Assembly: GCA_965261915.1 (NCBI GenBank)
Contig: CBDHDW010000008.1
Location: 1-58,693 of the forward strand
DNA: 58,693 bases
Source of the DNA: JAIBDK01 sp965261915
Lineage (GTDB): Bacteria; Pseudomonadota; Gammaproteobacteria; Arenicellales; Poriferihabitantaceae
Direction of reading: 5' to 3'
This document shows, in pieces, positions 51,936 to 58,693 of the stretch (its first letter is position 1; each line of letters starts with the position of its first letter). The notes under the pieces were generated by a model. It made no database searches. It saw nothing but the letters and a program-made list of their open reading frames with translations, and was not told where the DNA came from. Both the position numbers and the translations under genes were made by a program.

Positions 51936-52197
51936 TTTCACGAACGCAGCCAAAAAACAACTTTCCAAACTGGGAAAACCAGACGCCAAACAGATCACCA
52001 CATTTCTCCGGCAAAGATTGTCTGAACGAGACGATCCCCGCCAGCTTGGAATTGCGATGCAGGGATCAAACTACAGCGGACTCTGGCGTTACCGTGTTGG
52101 AGATTATCGGATCATTGCCAGCATCGACGATGAAAGCATTCGGATTCTGATTGTGACAGTAGGACACCGCCGAGAGGTCTACCGGAAATCGGGCTGA
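51913..52197 (+). CDS. relE: RelE-type mRNA interferase toxin
   Basis: A 94-residue toxin that starts at a GTG inside the relB end (VNLVWKIDFTNAAKKQLSKL). WRYRVGDYRIIASIDDESIR and VGHRREVYRK are the RelE landmarks, with the basic and Arg/Tyr residues used for ribosome-dependent mRNA cleavage. The start is set by overlap with relB; no ATG is available. Confidence 0.87.
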   Translation: MNLVWKIDFTNAAKKQLSKLGKPDAKQITTFLRQRLSERDDPRQLGIAMQGSNYSGLWRYRVGDYRIIASIDDESIRILIVTVGHRREVYRKSG

Positions 52198-52204
52198 ATG
52201 CTTT

Positions 52205-52275
52205 TTTCTAGCAATGCCGCCAGCGGCGGGCTCTCGACTTCACGACTTCTCGCGCATGAAATGCTCTGCCAGCCC
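52205..52275. repeat. Family A palindromic repeat, short copy
   Basis: Contains GCCGCCAGCGGCGGGC, a doubled CGACTTC, then CGCGCATGAAATGC and CTGCCAGCCC, matching the modules at 51300 and 57103. Confidence 0.65.
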
Positions 52276-52379
52276 AACGGGGCTGACCCATCGGCCTGAT
52301 CACCAATGGATTTGAATTAAGAGCAGAGCGCGAAGCGCGTCGTCTCTAAATTCTGACCCACTGGCGAAGTGTCGGAGGT

Positions 52380-52612
52380 AGCAACTGCAAGAAAAATCGA
52401 TAGGGACCTGGTGCGGCTCGCAGCCCGTAGGGCGAGAACACGGCCCTGTCTATTTTACTTGCGGGCGCGAGAACCCTGCGGGTTCTTAGAGCAAGGGGCG
52501 ACCAGCCCCGCGCAGCTCTTAAAAAACAAACAGAAATATCGTCGGGCGGATCAGAGCGTAGCGGCGATCCGCACGCCCGTAGATGCCTTAAGCCCCGCAC
52601 TGGCGCGGGGCT
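52380..52612 (+). ncRNA. Candidate structured RNA ending in a terminator
   Basis: A gene-free stretch with several stems: GAACCCTGCGGGTTC (about 52470), GGGCGGATC/GATCCGC...GCCC (about 52545-52580), and a final AGCCCCGC/GCGGGGCT hairpin followed by TT (52591-52612). No protein frame looks coding. Known RNA classes do not match by eye. A remnant of a gene with chance stems is possible. Confidence 0.35.
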
Positions 52613-52659
52613 TTCCATCGTATTAACCCGGGTCAGATGAAACTGCTGCGCTGCAACAG

Positions 52660-52687
52660 AAAAAAGGGCGGCCACTTTGGGCCGCCC
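52660..52687 (-). terminator. Rho-independent terminator
   Basis: On the minus strand, GGGCGGCC and GGCCGCCC flank six bases and are followed by six T. It lies 15 bases after the stop of 52702-52905. Confidence 0.85.
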
Positions 52688-52701
52688 AGTTGGGAGTTGG
52701 G

Positions 52702-52905
52702 TTATTCGACGACGTCATCGTTGCCGGTTTTGGTTTTGGGCGCAAACAGAACGTATTCGCCGTTGAGGGAATGGGCATCGAGTTTGATGTTCATGATGGC
52801 TTTGCTGCCGTCTTTGCCGGGAAACGCCGCGCCAACTTTGGTGAAGTAGGTTTTGTCGTCTTTGCCTGTGCTGGCGATACAAACATTGTAATATTTATGG
52901 GTCAT
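52702..52905 (-). CDS. Conserved-looking small plasmid protein
   Basis: A 67-residue protein, MTHKYYNVCIASTGKDDKTY ... GEYVLFAPKTKTGNDDVVE. AAGGA sits at a normal distance before the ATG, and a strong terminator follows the stop, so this is a stand-alone gene. The pattern of a beta strand, a charged turn (GKDGSKAIMNIKLDA) and an acidic tail resembles small plasmid proteins of unknown function (DUF736-like), but I cannot assign it. A 42-bp palindrome lies 140 bases upstream. Confidence 0.65.
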   Translation of the reverse strand: MTHKYYNVCIASTGKDDKTYFTKVGAAFPGKDGSKAIMNIKLDAHSLNGEYVLFAPKTKTGNDDVVE

Positions 52906-53044
52906 CGTAAGGTCCTTCCTTGTTTCGATGGGAAATTGAAAAGCCTTGGGGATAGCCGAGGGGTCACGTTAAAAATTGTCTTCCGCGCGGAATTGGCCTT
53001 GGCCAAGGGGAATTTTTGACTTGAAGAGGGTCTGCTCCACTTAA

Positions 53045-53086
53045 GCATTAAGGAGCCAATATGACGTCATATTGGCTCCTTAATGC
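53045..53086. repeat. 42-bp perfect palindrome
   Basis: GCATTAAGGAGCCAATATGA (53045-53064) is followed by C|G at the centre and then its exact reverse complement, ending CCTTAATGC (53086). There is no loop. It sits upstream of the 52702-52905 gene, so it may be an operator, a resolvase or replication site. Confidence 0.9.
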
Positions 53087-53099
53087 ACCACGCTCGCTG

Positions 53100-53493
53100 T
53101 ATGCGATGACCTGTCTATAACCACAAGGATTCTGGAATGAGCATACGTTGCTATAGGGCAGGCCCTTGTCCACTCTGCGCCAAGGCTTATTGATCCATCT
53201 TAAGAAACAAGGCAGGTCTGCGCTGATCCAGCAACATAAACCACATTGTTTGTGCCGCCGCAGGCAAAGACAGTGCCACCGGATTGATCAGATGGCATGA
53301 CTGCTTAACCTGGCAAAGAAGACGACAACGCCCACCCGGATCAAACGGTATGGCCCAAGCCCCGAAAGCGAACCCACGCTGTTTGCCGCTGCCAAACCGA
53401 TCGCTGACAGAAGCCCGATAGACCGTCCAATATGCCTTGCCGCGCCAACCATGTTGGTCTGGCTTGAAGACACATGCACCGCTACTGTGAGGG
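53100..53493. other. Gene-free or decayed coding stretch
   Basis: Minus-strand translation between 53280 and 53480 includes a hydrophobic stretch (HIGRSIGLLSAIGLAAANSV, then LIRVGVVVFFARL) that may be left from a membrane protein. Stops and frame changes break it. Nothing else recognised. Confidence 0.3.
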
Positions 53494-53682
53494 TGCGCCA
53501 CTTTCTGAAGGCTGCGATCTGGTCAGGAACGGATCGTCTATCGGCGGGGCGGGTTATCCAGTCTTTGCACAATCGACCATGGGAGATTTTGCACAGACCT
53601 TGCGCCCGTAGGAGAGAGACCCCAGTATCGAACGACGAAGGGTTGTGGGTAACCCGCGCCGCGCCGCCATTTTTGGCGGCAT
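53494..53682 (-). repeat. Repeat B, copy 2 (inverted)
   Basis: A reverse-strand copy of 51421-51613. The core is at 53548-53657; the shared flanks include the CCACTTTCTGAAGGC side and the GCCGCCAAAAATGGCGGC hairpin on the other side. Confidence 0.8.
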
Positions 53683-53721
53683 TCTAAAGACAAGGCAAGT
53701 CCCCCGAAAATCACCGGACCT

Positions 53722-53755
53722 AAAAAAACGGCCCCACTGCTTAGGCAAGGCCGTT
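53722..53755 (-). terminator. Rho-independent terminator
   Basis: On the minus strand, AACGGCC and GGCCGTT pair around 15 bases, followed by seven T. It lies 18 bases after the stop of the DUF1640-like gene. Confidence 0.8.
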
Positions 53756-53772
53756 GTCATCGATATAGAGTG

Positions 53773-54096
53773 CTATTCAAGCCCTGCGAGCGGCAGTAAC
53801 TTGTCGATAGCGAACAGCAAACCAATCAGCCCGCCTATTATGTAAATTGTGCGGTTACTGCTTTGCATAATAAGCGTTGTTAAATCGGATTTGACTTCGG
53901 CAATATCGACTTTTAAGGCGCTTTCAACTTTATCGATCTTGTTTTCAACAACAAGAACATCTGACTTTGTAGCAAGTTCCGAGGTATCAGCGGCGGTGAG
54001 GCCTTCAACAATGGCCTCGGCCAGGCCTTCTTCGGCCCCCGCTTCCCGGAGCTTCTTGGTGAAGGCGAGTGTATCGATCTGTAGTGCATGTGCCAT
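53773..54096 (-). CDS. DUF1640-like coiled-coil membrane-anchored protein, second copy
   Basis: About 107 residues from MAHALQIDTLAFTKKLREAG, with AAGGAT upstream. GAEEGLAEAIVEGLTAADTS is followed by a coiled coil (VENKIDKVESALKVDIAEVK) and a terminal membrane helix (IYIIGGLIGLLFAIDKLLPL). It shares its plan, but little sequence, with 36627-36944. It is flanked by a good terminator. Unknown function; bacterial members often occur in several copies. Confidence 0.75.
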   Translation of the reverse strand: MAHALQIDTLAFTKKLREAGAEEGLAEAIVEGLTAADTSELATKSDVLVVENKIDKVESALKVDIAEVKSDLTTLIMQSSNRTIYIIGGLIGLLFAIDKLLPLAGLE

Positions 54097-54117
54097 GTTT
54101 GGTATCCTTTCTGGCAA

Positions 54118-55181
54118 TATAGGGTGTTTTTCGAGGTTTGCCTAGCGGCGCTTTTTGCAAGCAGGGACGAACCATATGCTGATCCGTCCCCGGTCTATCT
54201 TCACGGCCCCATCAGGCGATCCTGATCTATGGCCCAATTTACTGCTTCCGCTGCATCCGCTTCCACATCCTGTGTGTGTGATTTTGGGCAGGTCTGGCAG
54301 ACAGGTGCAGGCAAACGCAGGAAGGGGTTGGGAAAGAGGGTGTAGCGGCGGGACTGTTTTGCTTGCAAAACGGACCAGAGCGTAAACCGATGGCACAGCC
54401 ACCGACCGGAGTGCTCGCGCCCTGCCAGACCGGAATGCCGGGTGCAACGCCGCACGGAGCGTTTGCGCGACCGGGCGACAGGCGATAGCCTGTTCACTTC
54501 CACGGATACGACAAACACAGCGCATCATATCTTGGTGCCCCTGGCTTCGGCCTTGTCGGCCAGATTAAGCGCAACGCCTGGCGCGTACATTGAAGCCCCG
54601 AAGGAGACAGGTCGCCTGAAAGACGCGGCCCTGCTTGCCCGCCTGCAAGCAGGGCTGTGTTTGCAAGGCGGCCGGTATGAGGCGCAGGGACCTATGCGCC
54701 GTTCTCGACGCTCCCCTGTAAAAGTTTTGTGATCCTTGACGCTGGTTTTTATCTGCGACAGACAGGCAGCAGGCTTGAAACCATTGCACAACGGATCACC
54801 TGAAGACTGCGGTGAGCGGTTGGGCAATCGGCTGGAATAACGCAGGGCCGGGCTCTGCCAGACAGGCAGATGCCCACCGACAGAAAAGTTTTAATCCGAC
54901 CTTCCAGCACGCGGTCGCCCAAAGAGTTGAAACGCAGCAAATGCCACAGATGCGGCCGCCCTGCGGTCTGCCTGCGGGTCGCTGAATATGGACAGATCAG
55001 GTGAGTGCTGAAGAAAAAACAAACTGCCTGGTCCCGAACCTTCACAAAGTTGCTATCGTCCTCGTTTTACACTGAACAGCCGTTGTTTTTAGGACTTCAT
55101 CGGAAACAATATGTTCGATTCCTGCTCGTCCCAGAGAACTCCGAAGCATGGATCGCCTGGTCAGCAGGCCTCTAAACTGTG
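54118..55181. other. Gene-poor GC-rich stretch
   Basis: About 1 kb in which frames on both strands are open but lack motifs, start signals and protein-like composition. Short sequences recur (GCCAGACAGGCAGATGC; GCACAACGGATCA also near 51641). I see no gene that I can support. Confidence 0.4.
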
Positions 55182-55469
55182 TCAGTCGAGCGTCTTGACC
55201 GATTGAATGCGACTGCCCTGACAGCGTGAGCAACGCACATGTCCAAGCGCTTCGCTAATCCGGGTTCCACGGGGATAGCGATCACGGAGCGCGCTCACAG
55301 GCAAAATACCCTGATGCCCGCAGGCGCAGGTGATCCGGAGCGTCGTCGCGTAACAAAAATGTTCCAGCCGCTGGCCCTCAACCCGCAGTGCGGCATCAGG
55401 TTCAATTCGAACCGCCGGATGCGCTGTACGCTTCCGCTCAGTCTTGCGCCGCCGCCCCGTAAACGCCAT
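55182..55469 (-). CDS. Small zinc-ribbon-like hypothetical protein
   Basis: A 95-residue protein. A basic N-terminus (MAFTGRRRKTERKRTA) is followed by one CxC pair (RITCACGHQG) and one CxxC pair (VRCSRCQGSR), with ALRDRYPRGTRISEALGHV between, a likely zinc-binding fold. No family name can be given. An RNA or DNA-binding role is suggested by the basic ends. Confidence 0.55.
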   Translation of the reverse strand: MAFTGRRRKTERKRTAHPAVRIEPDAALRVEGQRLEHFCYATTLRITCACGHQGILPVSALRDRYPRGTRISEALGHVRCSRCQGSRIQSVKTLD

Positions 55470-55552
55470 CTGTGCTTTCCCTTATGATCTATTCAGAGAC
55501 TGTAGCCACATGATCCGGTAAACGGCAAGCCGACCCTGCCAACCAGCGGGGC

Positions 55553-55705
55553 ATTTCATGCTCCGCTGGACTGGCAGCCTCTCGGGCCCGTTGGGATGGC
55601 AGGGCATCACATACCCTATTGGACTGGCAGCGCATCACATGCGCGAGAAGTCGAAAAGCCGGTTGGCCATGCCGGCCAATGGCGCATCATATGTGCGAGA
55701 GGTCG
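55553..55705. repeat. Family A palindromic repeats, tandem copy
   Basis: Successive modules: CATTTCATG, TGGACTGGCAG, GGGATGGCAGGGCATCACAT, TGGACTGGCAG, GCGCATCACATGCGC, GAGAAGTCG, then GGCCATGCCGGCC and a CGCATCATATGTGCG variant. It repeats the TGGCAG-palindrome pattern three times. Confidence 0.72.
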
Positions 55706-55870
55706 TTGCAAAATATATCAACCGCGCAAAATAACCCGGAAACAAAACGCCGCCCCCGATCTGGAGACGGCATTGCGCACACAACATTGCACATCGGCCA
55801 AAAGCGACAGCCGCGCATTCCGCCGGCCACCATGGGTGACCGGCGATAGGCCGGAACTGCCCGGGCTGGC

Positions 55871-56572
55871 TTATGCCCACCCGACGAACCCCGCGATCGC
55901 GGGCGCATCGGTCACGATCTCGACCTCGTCGCGCCCGAGCTTCGCAAAGGCAAGGCAGAGCGAAACATCCTCTTGACTGTCCCATGTGCCATGGCATCTG
56001 TCCGTCGCAATCTCCCACACCGTATAGGACGGTGACCACACCGGCATCGCGCGGGCAGCGTAGTGCCGCATTTTAGCTTGGCACGGCGCGCACAGGTAAG
56101 TGCCAGACGATGGCTTTTGGCAGTCCACACAAAGCCCCGCCGCCCGCAAACGCCGTCGCTTCACCCGCGCCCGGGCACGGTCTTTATCGGCGCAGGCCGG
56201 GCAGAACCGCCGATCCGGCTCGGGGGCAGCCGTGCCGCAGGTCACACACAGCCCATCGGCAACACGGGCCCAGTAGAGACGCTTCTGGTTTTCCCGATTG
56301 CGGGCTGAACAGCTCGCCCCTCCACGCTTCACCCCACAGGCTTTACACAGCTTGCGTCCCGGGGCGGGTTCCGTCTTGCCGCAGATCGGGCAAAGACCCT
56401 GTGCGGCGCGTGCGGCATAGCGCTTCTTGATGACCGCGTTGCCGTTATCGGCGCAGACCCTGCACAGCCGTCGTCCTGAAACAGCCGCCCGTGATCCGCA
56501 AACCGAGCATAATCCACAGGCAATCCATTTAGCTCTGCGGGCGCGTGCGCGTTCATTCCTACATTCTGACAT
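55871..56572 (-). CDS. Multi-zinc-ribbon (CxxC repeat) protein
   Basis: About 233 residues from MSECRNERARARRAKWIA. Four to five repeats of the type GLCxxCG ... RxCxxC are visible: GLCSVCGSRAAVSGRRLCRV, GLCPICGKTEPAPGRKLCKA, GLCVTCGTAAPEPDRRFCPA and GLCVDCQKPSSGTYLCAPC. Each should bind a zinc ion. The linkers are rich in R and A, suggesting nucleic-acid binding. The last 60 residues (TVWEIATDRCHGTWDSQEDV SLCLAFAKLG) form a separate domain. No known function. Confidence 0.72.
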   Translation of the reverse strand: MSECRNERARARRAKWIACGLCSVCGSRAAVSGRRLCRVCADNGNAVIKKRYAARAAQGLCPICGKTEPAPGRKLCKACGVKRGGASCSARNRENQKRLYWARVADGLCVTCGTAAPEPDRRFCPACADKDRARARVKRRRLRAAGLCVDCQKPSSGTYLCAPCQAKMRHYAARAMPVWSPSYTVWEIATDRCHGTWDSQEDVSLCLAFAKLGRDEVEIVTDAPAIAGFVGWA

Positions 56573-56635
56573 CGTTCTATCCTTCTTGTTCAAGTGTTGA
56601 ACCGGGGCCACAATGCGGCCCCGGTGAGAGCGTAC

Positions 56636-56938
56636 TCAGACCTTCGCGGCACCCGCATAGAACAGCCCTGTTGCCAGCGCGCCCCAGAACTGGACCCCGC
56701 TCTTTGGTGTGCGCTGCGCGGTACAGACAATGATCTCGTTGCGTGCCGGCCGCATTGTGCGCACCGTCCCGCAAGAAACGATCTCGCCGCCGGATCCCTT
56801 TACCGGGCGGATTTCGCCGTTGGACATCGAGCGAAACCGCTGAACGTCATAGTGCTCCTGATCCTTAAGTCCGCGACCGAAGAGGTGGGTGATATACGTG
56901 CCGGATGGTTTGGCCCGGGTTGGTACTGTGTGCATCAT
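56636..56938 (-). CDS. Hypothetical protein
   Basis: About 100 residues from the ATG at 56938, which lies six bases after AAAGG. Sequence MMHTVPTRAKPSGTYITHLF, then RFRSMSNGEIRPVKGSGGEI and a C-terminal hydrophobic run (FWGALATGLFYAGAAKV). It is upstream of and in the same direction as the zinc-ribbon gene, about 60 bases apart, possibly one transcript. No family recognised. Confidence 0.5.
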   Translation of the reverse strand: MMHTVPTRAKPSGTYITHLFGRGLKDQEHYDVQRFRSMSNGEIRPVKGSGGEIVSCGTVRTMRPARNEIIVCTAQRTPKSGVQFWGALATGLFYAGAAKV

Positions 56939-57060
56939 GTGCATCCTTTCTTTTTGCGCCCCAATGACGCATCCAAAAAAGAAGAATTCTTTCACTCTCC
57001 TGCGCGACAAATGCCGCCGCGCACAGGCGTTGCCGGCGCGCACAGCACGACAGATCTATA

Positions 57061-57245
57061 GTTGAACGACTTAATTTTGGTCATGTGCTTTTCCGGAATG
57101 CCGCCAAAAATGGCGGCTCTCGACTTCTCGCGCATGTGATGCGCCATTGGCCGGCAGGGCCAACCGGCTTCTCGGGCATGTGATGCCCTGCCATCCCAAC
57201 GGGCCCGAGAGGCTGCCAGTCCAGCGGCGCATGTGATGCGCTGCC
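57061..57245. repeat. Family A palindromic repeat with a MITE end
   Basis: The first 35 bases (GTTGAACGACTTAATTTTGG...) match one end of the pilN MITE, including most of its terminal repeat. Then follow GCCGCCAAAAATGGCGGC, CGACTTCTCGCGCATG, GGGCATGTGATGCCC, a CCAGTCCAGCGG segment and GCGCATGTGATGCGC. No matching second terminal repeat is seen, so the copy is incomplete. Confidence 0.75.
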
Positions 57246-57258
57246 CATTGGGCGCGTG

Positions 57259-57367
57259 GCGGGTTACCCACACCCTGGTCGTTCGATACCTGGGGTCTCT
57301 CTCCTACGGGCGCAGGGTCAGAACAAAATCTCCCATGGTCGATTGCGTTCTGACTGGATAACCCGCC
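57259..57367 (+). repeat. Repeat B, copy 3
   Basis: A 109-bp copy of the core, starting GCGGGTTACCC and ending GATAACCCGCC. It differs from copy 1 at few positions. It follows a family A repeat, as copy 1 does. Confidence 0.85.
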
Positions 57368-57512
57368 ACGCCAACAGTTCACCTTGCCCAGGCAGGCAGT
57401 GCCCGACCTGCAAGGCAGCCCGTTCCGGATTGCAACACGCCGCAGCGTTCATCCGACCAAACCAACGCCCCTGCCCTGCCAGAGTGGCGCGCCAGTGGCC
57501 GTGTCTGATCTC

Positions 57513-57827
57513 ATGACCTTGCCATCCAGTGCGGAAACATTCTTGACACCGGCCACCTCACCGCCTCATTTGCAATGGATGCAAAGCTATCTGGAAAAAC
57601 GCGACCCGGCTAAAAATCAGGACCGGTTTTACTCCATGGCGGTGTTGCCCAATCTGTTTGGCGAATGGACCCTGCGGCGGGAATGGGGGCGCATTGGCGC
57701 GTCCGGACAGGTGCGGCTGGATTTATACCGAAGCCAGGCCGAGGCCGATGAGGCCTTGCTGGCGCTGGAGGACCGCAAGCGGCGGCGGGGGTATTTCATG
57801 GAACCGCAGCAATTGCCGATGTTGTGA
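57513..57827 (+). CDS. WGR-domain protein
   Basis: A 104-residue protein from MTLPSSAETF. The C-terminal 60 residues are a WGR domain: FYSMAVLPNLFGEWTLRREW, GRIGASGQVRLDLY, then EADEALLALEDRKRRRGY. WGR domains occur in PARPs and in short bacterial proteins and probably bind DNA or nucleotides. An upstream GTG (57504) or ATG (57384) is possible, but the residues before MTLPSS look unlike a protein. Confidence 0.82.
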   Translation: MTLPSSAETFLTPATSPPHLQWMQSYLEKRDPAKNQDRFYSMAVLPNLFGEWTLRREWGRIGASGQVRLDLYRSQAEADEALLALEDRKRRRGYFMEPQQLPML

Positions 57828-58213
57828 GCCACACCAATCAGCCAGAGCCACACCGATGAACCAACGCCGCCCATAAGGTTATAATAGCGGCCATCTATAA
57901 TGGCTTTCACCCCTGCGCAGTTTTGCAATACTTACTGGTTGTTTTCTTTGTAGTAATCAAAATATTATCATAATGAATACTACTAAATGGTTTTGAAAAA
58001 TGTGTGGACAACACGGCGCACGTCCGGTTTTGAGGTAGGGGGTATTTGACTAAAGGTACGGGATAATTGCGCCCTCCCCCCGCTATCAAATGTCCTATAG
58101 GTTTTTGATCGAAGATTTATGAGAGTAGTTTTGAGGGGCCACTTCCAGCGCTATCGAAATGTATACAATGCGAGGGGCAAAAATATTGACATTAGGTAAA
58201 CTGGGATATACAT
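57828..58213. promoter_or_regulatory. AT-rich intergenic region and vapBC promoter
   Basis: A stretch around 57940-58010 is AT-rich and followed by ATGTGTGGACAAC, close to a DnaA box. It could be an origin element, but that is weak. At 58186-58191 TTGACA lies 17 bases from TACATA, a good promoter for vapBC. Confidence 0.45.
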
Positions 58214-58486
58214 ATGACATATGCCACCATCAGGAAGCCAATGCCTCATCCAGAACATATCAGAGAAGCCCGCCTCTTTCGGAACAATCGTAATCAAGCG
58301 GTGCGTATCCCAGTTGAATTCGAATTGCCTGGTAAGAGGGTTACAATCCGGCGCGATGGTGATCGGTTGATCATTGAGCCTATGCAAAAACCTGGGCTAC
58401 TCGGTTTGCTTGCCAGTTGGGAGCCGTGCAATGAAGCTTTTCCTACTATAGAAGATACGCCCGCCAACCCAGAAGATATCTTCTAG
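58214..58486 (+). CDS. vapB: VapB-type AbrB-fold antitoxin
   Basis: A 90-residue antitoxin. Residues about 20-55 (EARLFRNNRNQAVRIPVEFE, LPGKRVTIRRDGDRLIIEP) form the SpoVT/AbrB swapped-hairpin domain with the usual R-N/S-Q-A-V-R-I-P signature. The C-terminal part (LLGLLASWEPCNEAF) would bind VapC. The stop TAG overlaps the GTG start of vapC by one base. Confidence 0.9.
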   Translation: MTYATIRKPMPHPEHIREARLFRNNRNQAVRIPVEFELPGKRVTIRRDGDRLIIEPMQKPGLLGLLASWEPCNEAFPTIEDTPANPEDIF

Positions 58487-58693
58487 TGGGTTATCTTTTG
58501 GACACCAATATTATCAGCGACCTGATCCGCAACCCAAATGGGCAAGTTGCACAGCATATTGCTCGGGTTGGAGAAACTGCCATTTGCACCAGCATCATTG
58601 TAGCCGCTGAGTTGCGATACGGATGTGCAAAGAAGGGTTCTCCGGTTCTTTTAAACAAGGTGGAAAGTCTTTTGGCAGAAATACCCGTTTTTC
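58486..58693 (+). CDS. vapC: VapC-type PIN-domain toxin, N-terminal part (continues at window start)
   Basis: The gene starts at the GTG overlapping the vapB stop: (M)GYLLDTNIISDLIRNPNG holds the first catalytic Asp, and SIIVAAELRYGCAKKGS the Glu. The frame runs off the window end at VESLLAEIPVF and continues at position 2 as IPVFPLDVPADIDYG. The joined product has about 135 residues. The end of the window is therefore artificial. Confidence 0.9.
   Translation, partial: MGYLLDTNIISDLIRNPNGQVAQHIARVGETAICTSIIVAAELRYGCAKKGSPVLLNKVESLLAEIPVF

Noticed and set aside
54142..55045. Several overlapping frames of 75-130 residues
   Set aside because: Open on both strands because of high GC, but no start signals, motifs or protein-like hydrophobic pattern.
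57940..58080. Replication origin with DnaA box
   Set aside because: Only one near-match (TGTGGACAA) and no iterons; too weak to name as an origin.

Overview
The window looks like one complete circular plasmid from an alphaproteobacterium, about 58,679 bp. The first 14 bases (AATACCCGTTTTTC) recur as the last 14, and a vapC toxin gene is split across the two ends: its first half is at 58486-58680 and its second half at 1-214, in the same frame. The alphaproteobacterial assignment rests on a RepC-like initiator, the VirB/VirD4 and MobC/relaxase types, and an HU/prepilin style typical of that class. The genus cannot be told from sequence alone.

Layout. 0-1.3 kb: vapC end, iterated partition-like site, parA and a small DNA-binding partner. 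1.4-5.3 kb: accessory genes (class II Fic protein, broken IS200-type transposase, orphan caspase/CHAT-like protein, Rpn-family nuclease). 5.7-22.8 kb, minus strand: a type IVb thin-pilus operon resembling the IncI1 R64 pil locus (pilL, N, O, P, Q, R, S, two tandem pilV-like genes, prepilin peptidase), with an HU gene and a secreted nuclease at its distal end. An IS66-family element has split one gene of this operon. 23.3-29.7 kb: a 1,717-residue exonuclease-RecQ-UvrD fusion convergent with the RepC-like initiator. 30.2-47.3 kb: TrbM-like gene, then a complete VirB1-VirB11/VirD4 type IV secretion operon on the plus strand. 47.3-50.5 kb, minus strand: HigBA-type toxin-antitoxin, MOB-P relaxase and MobC, with a structured oriT candidate upstream. 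50.5-58.7 kb: a gene-poor, repeat-rich region with hairpin arrays, a tRNA-like sequence, RelBE, small zinc-ribbon and WGR proteins, and VapBC.

How it works together. ParA/partner, RepC and three toxin-antitoxin pairs maintain the plasmid. The relaxase, MobC, VirD4 and VirB channel would move it. The thin pilus probably helps mating contact, as in IncI1 plasmids. The pilus and VirB operons diverge from each other, 8 kb apart. Each is headed by a paralogous about 108-residue gene behind a nearly identical 75-bp promoter region, and each first export-protein gene carries a homologous signal-peptide region. This suggests that one control module was duplicated to co-regulate both machines.

Most unusual signals: a MITE-like element with perfect terminal repeats and TA flanks inserted in frame in the pilN signal-peptide region; a VirB5-like protein with a lytic transglycosylase domain inserted in it, preceded by seven 39-bp tandem repeats related to the plasmid's dispersed palindromic repeats; the duplicated control module; the triple nuclease-helicase fusion; a 42-bp perfect palindrome; and an array of four perfect hairpins near the mobilisation genes.
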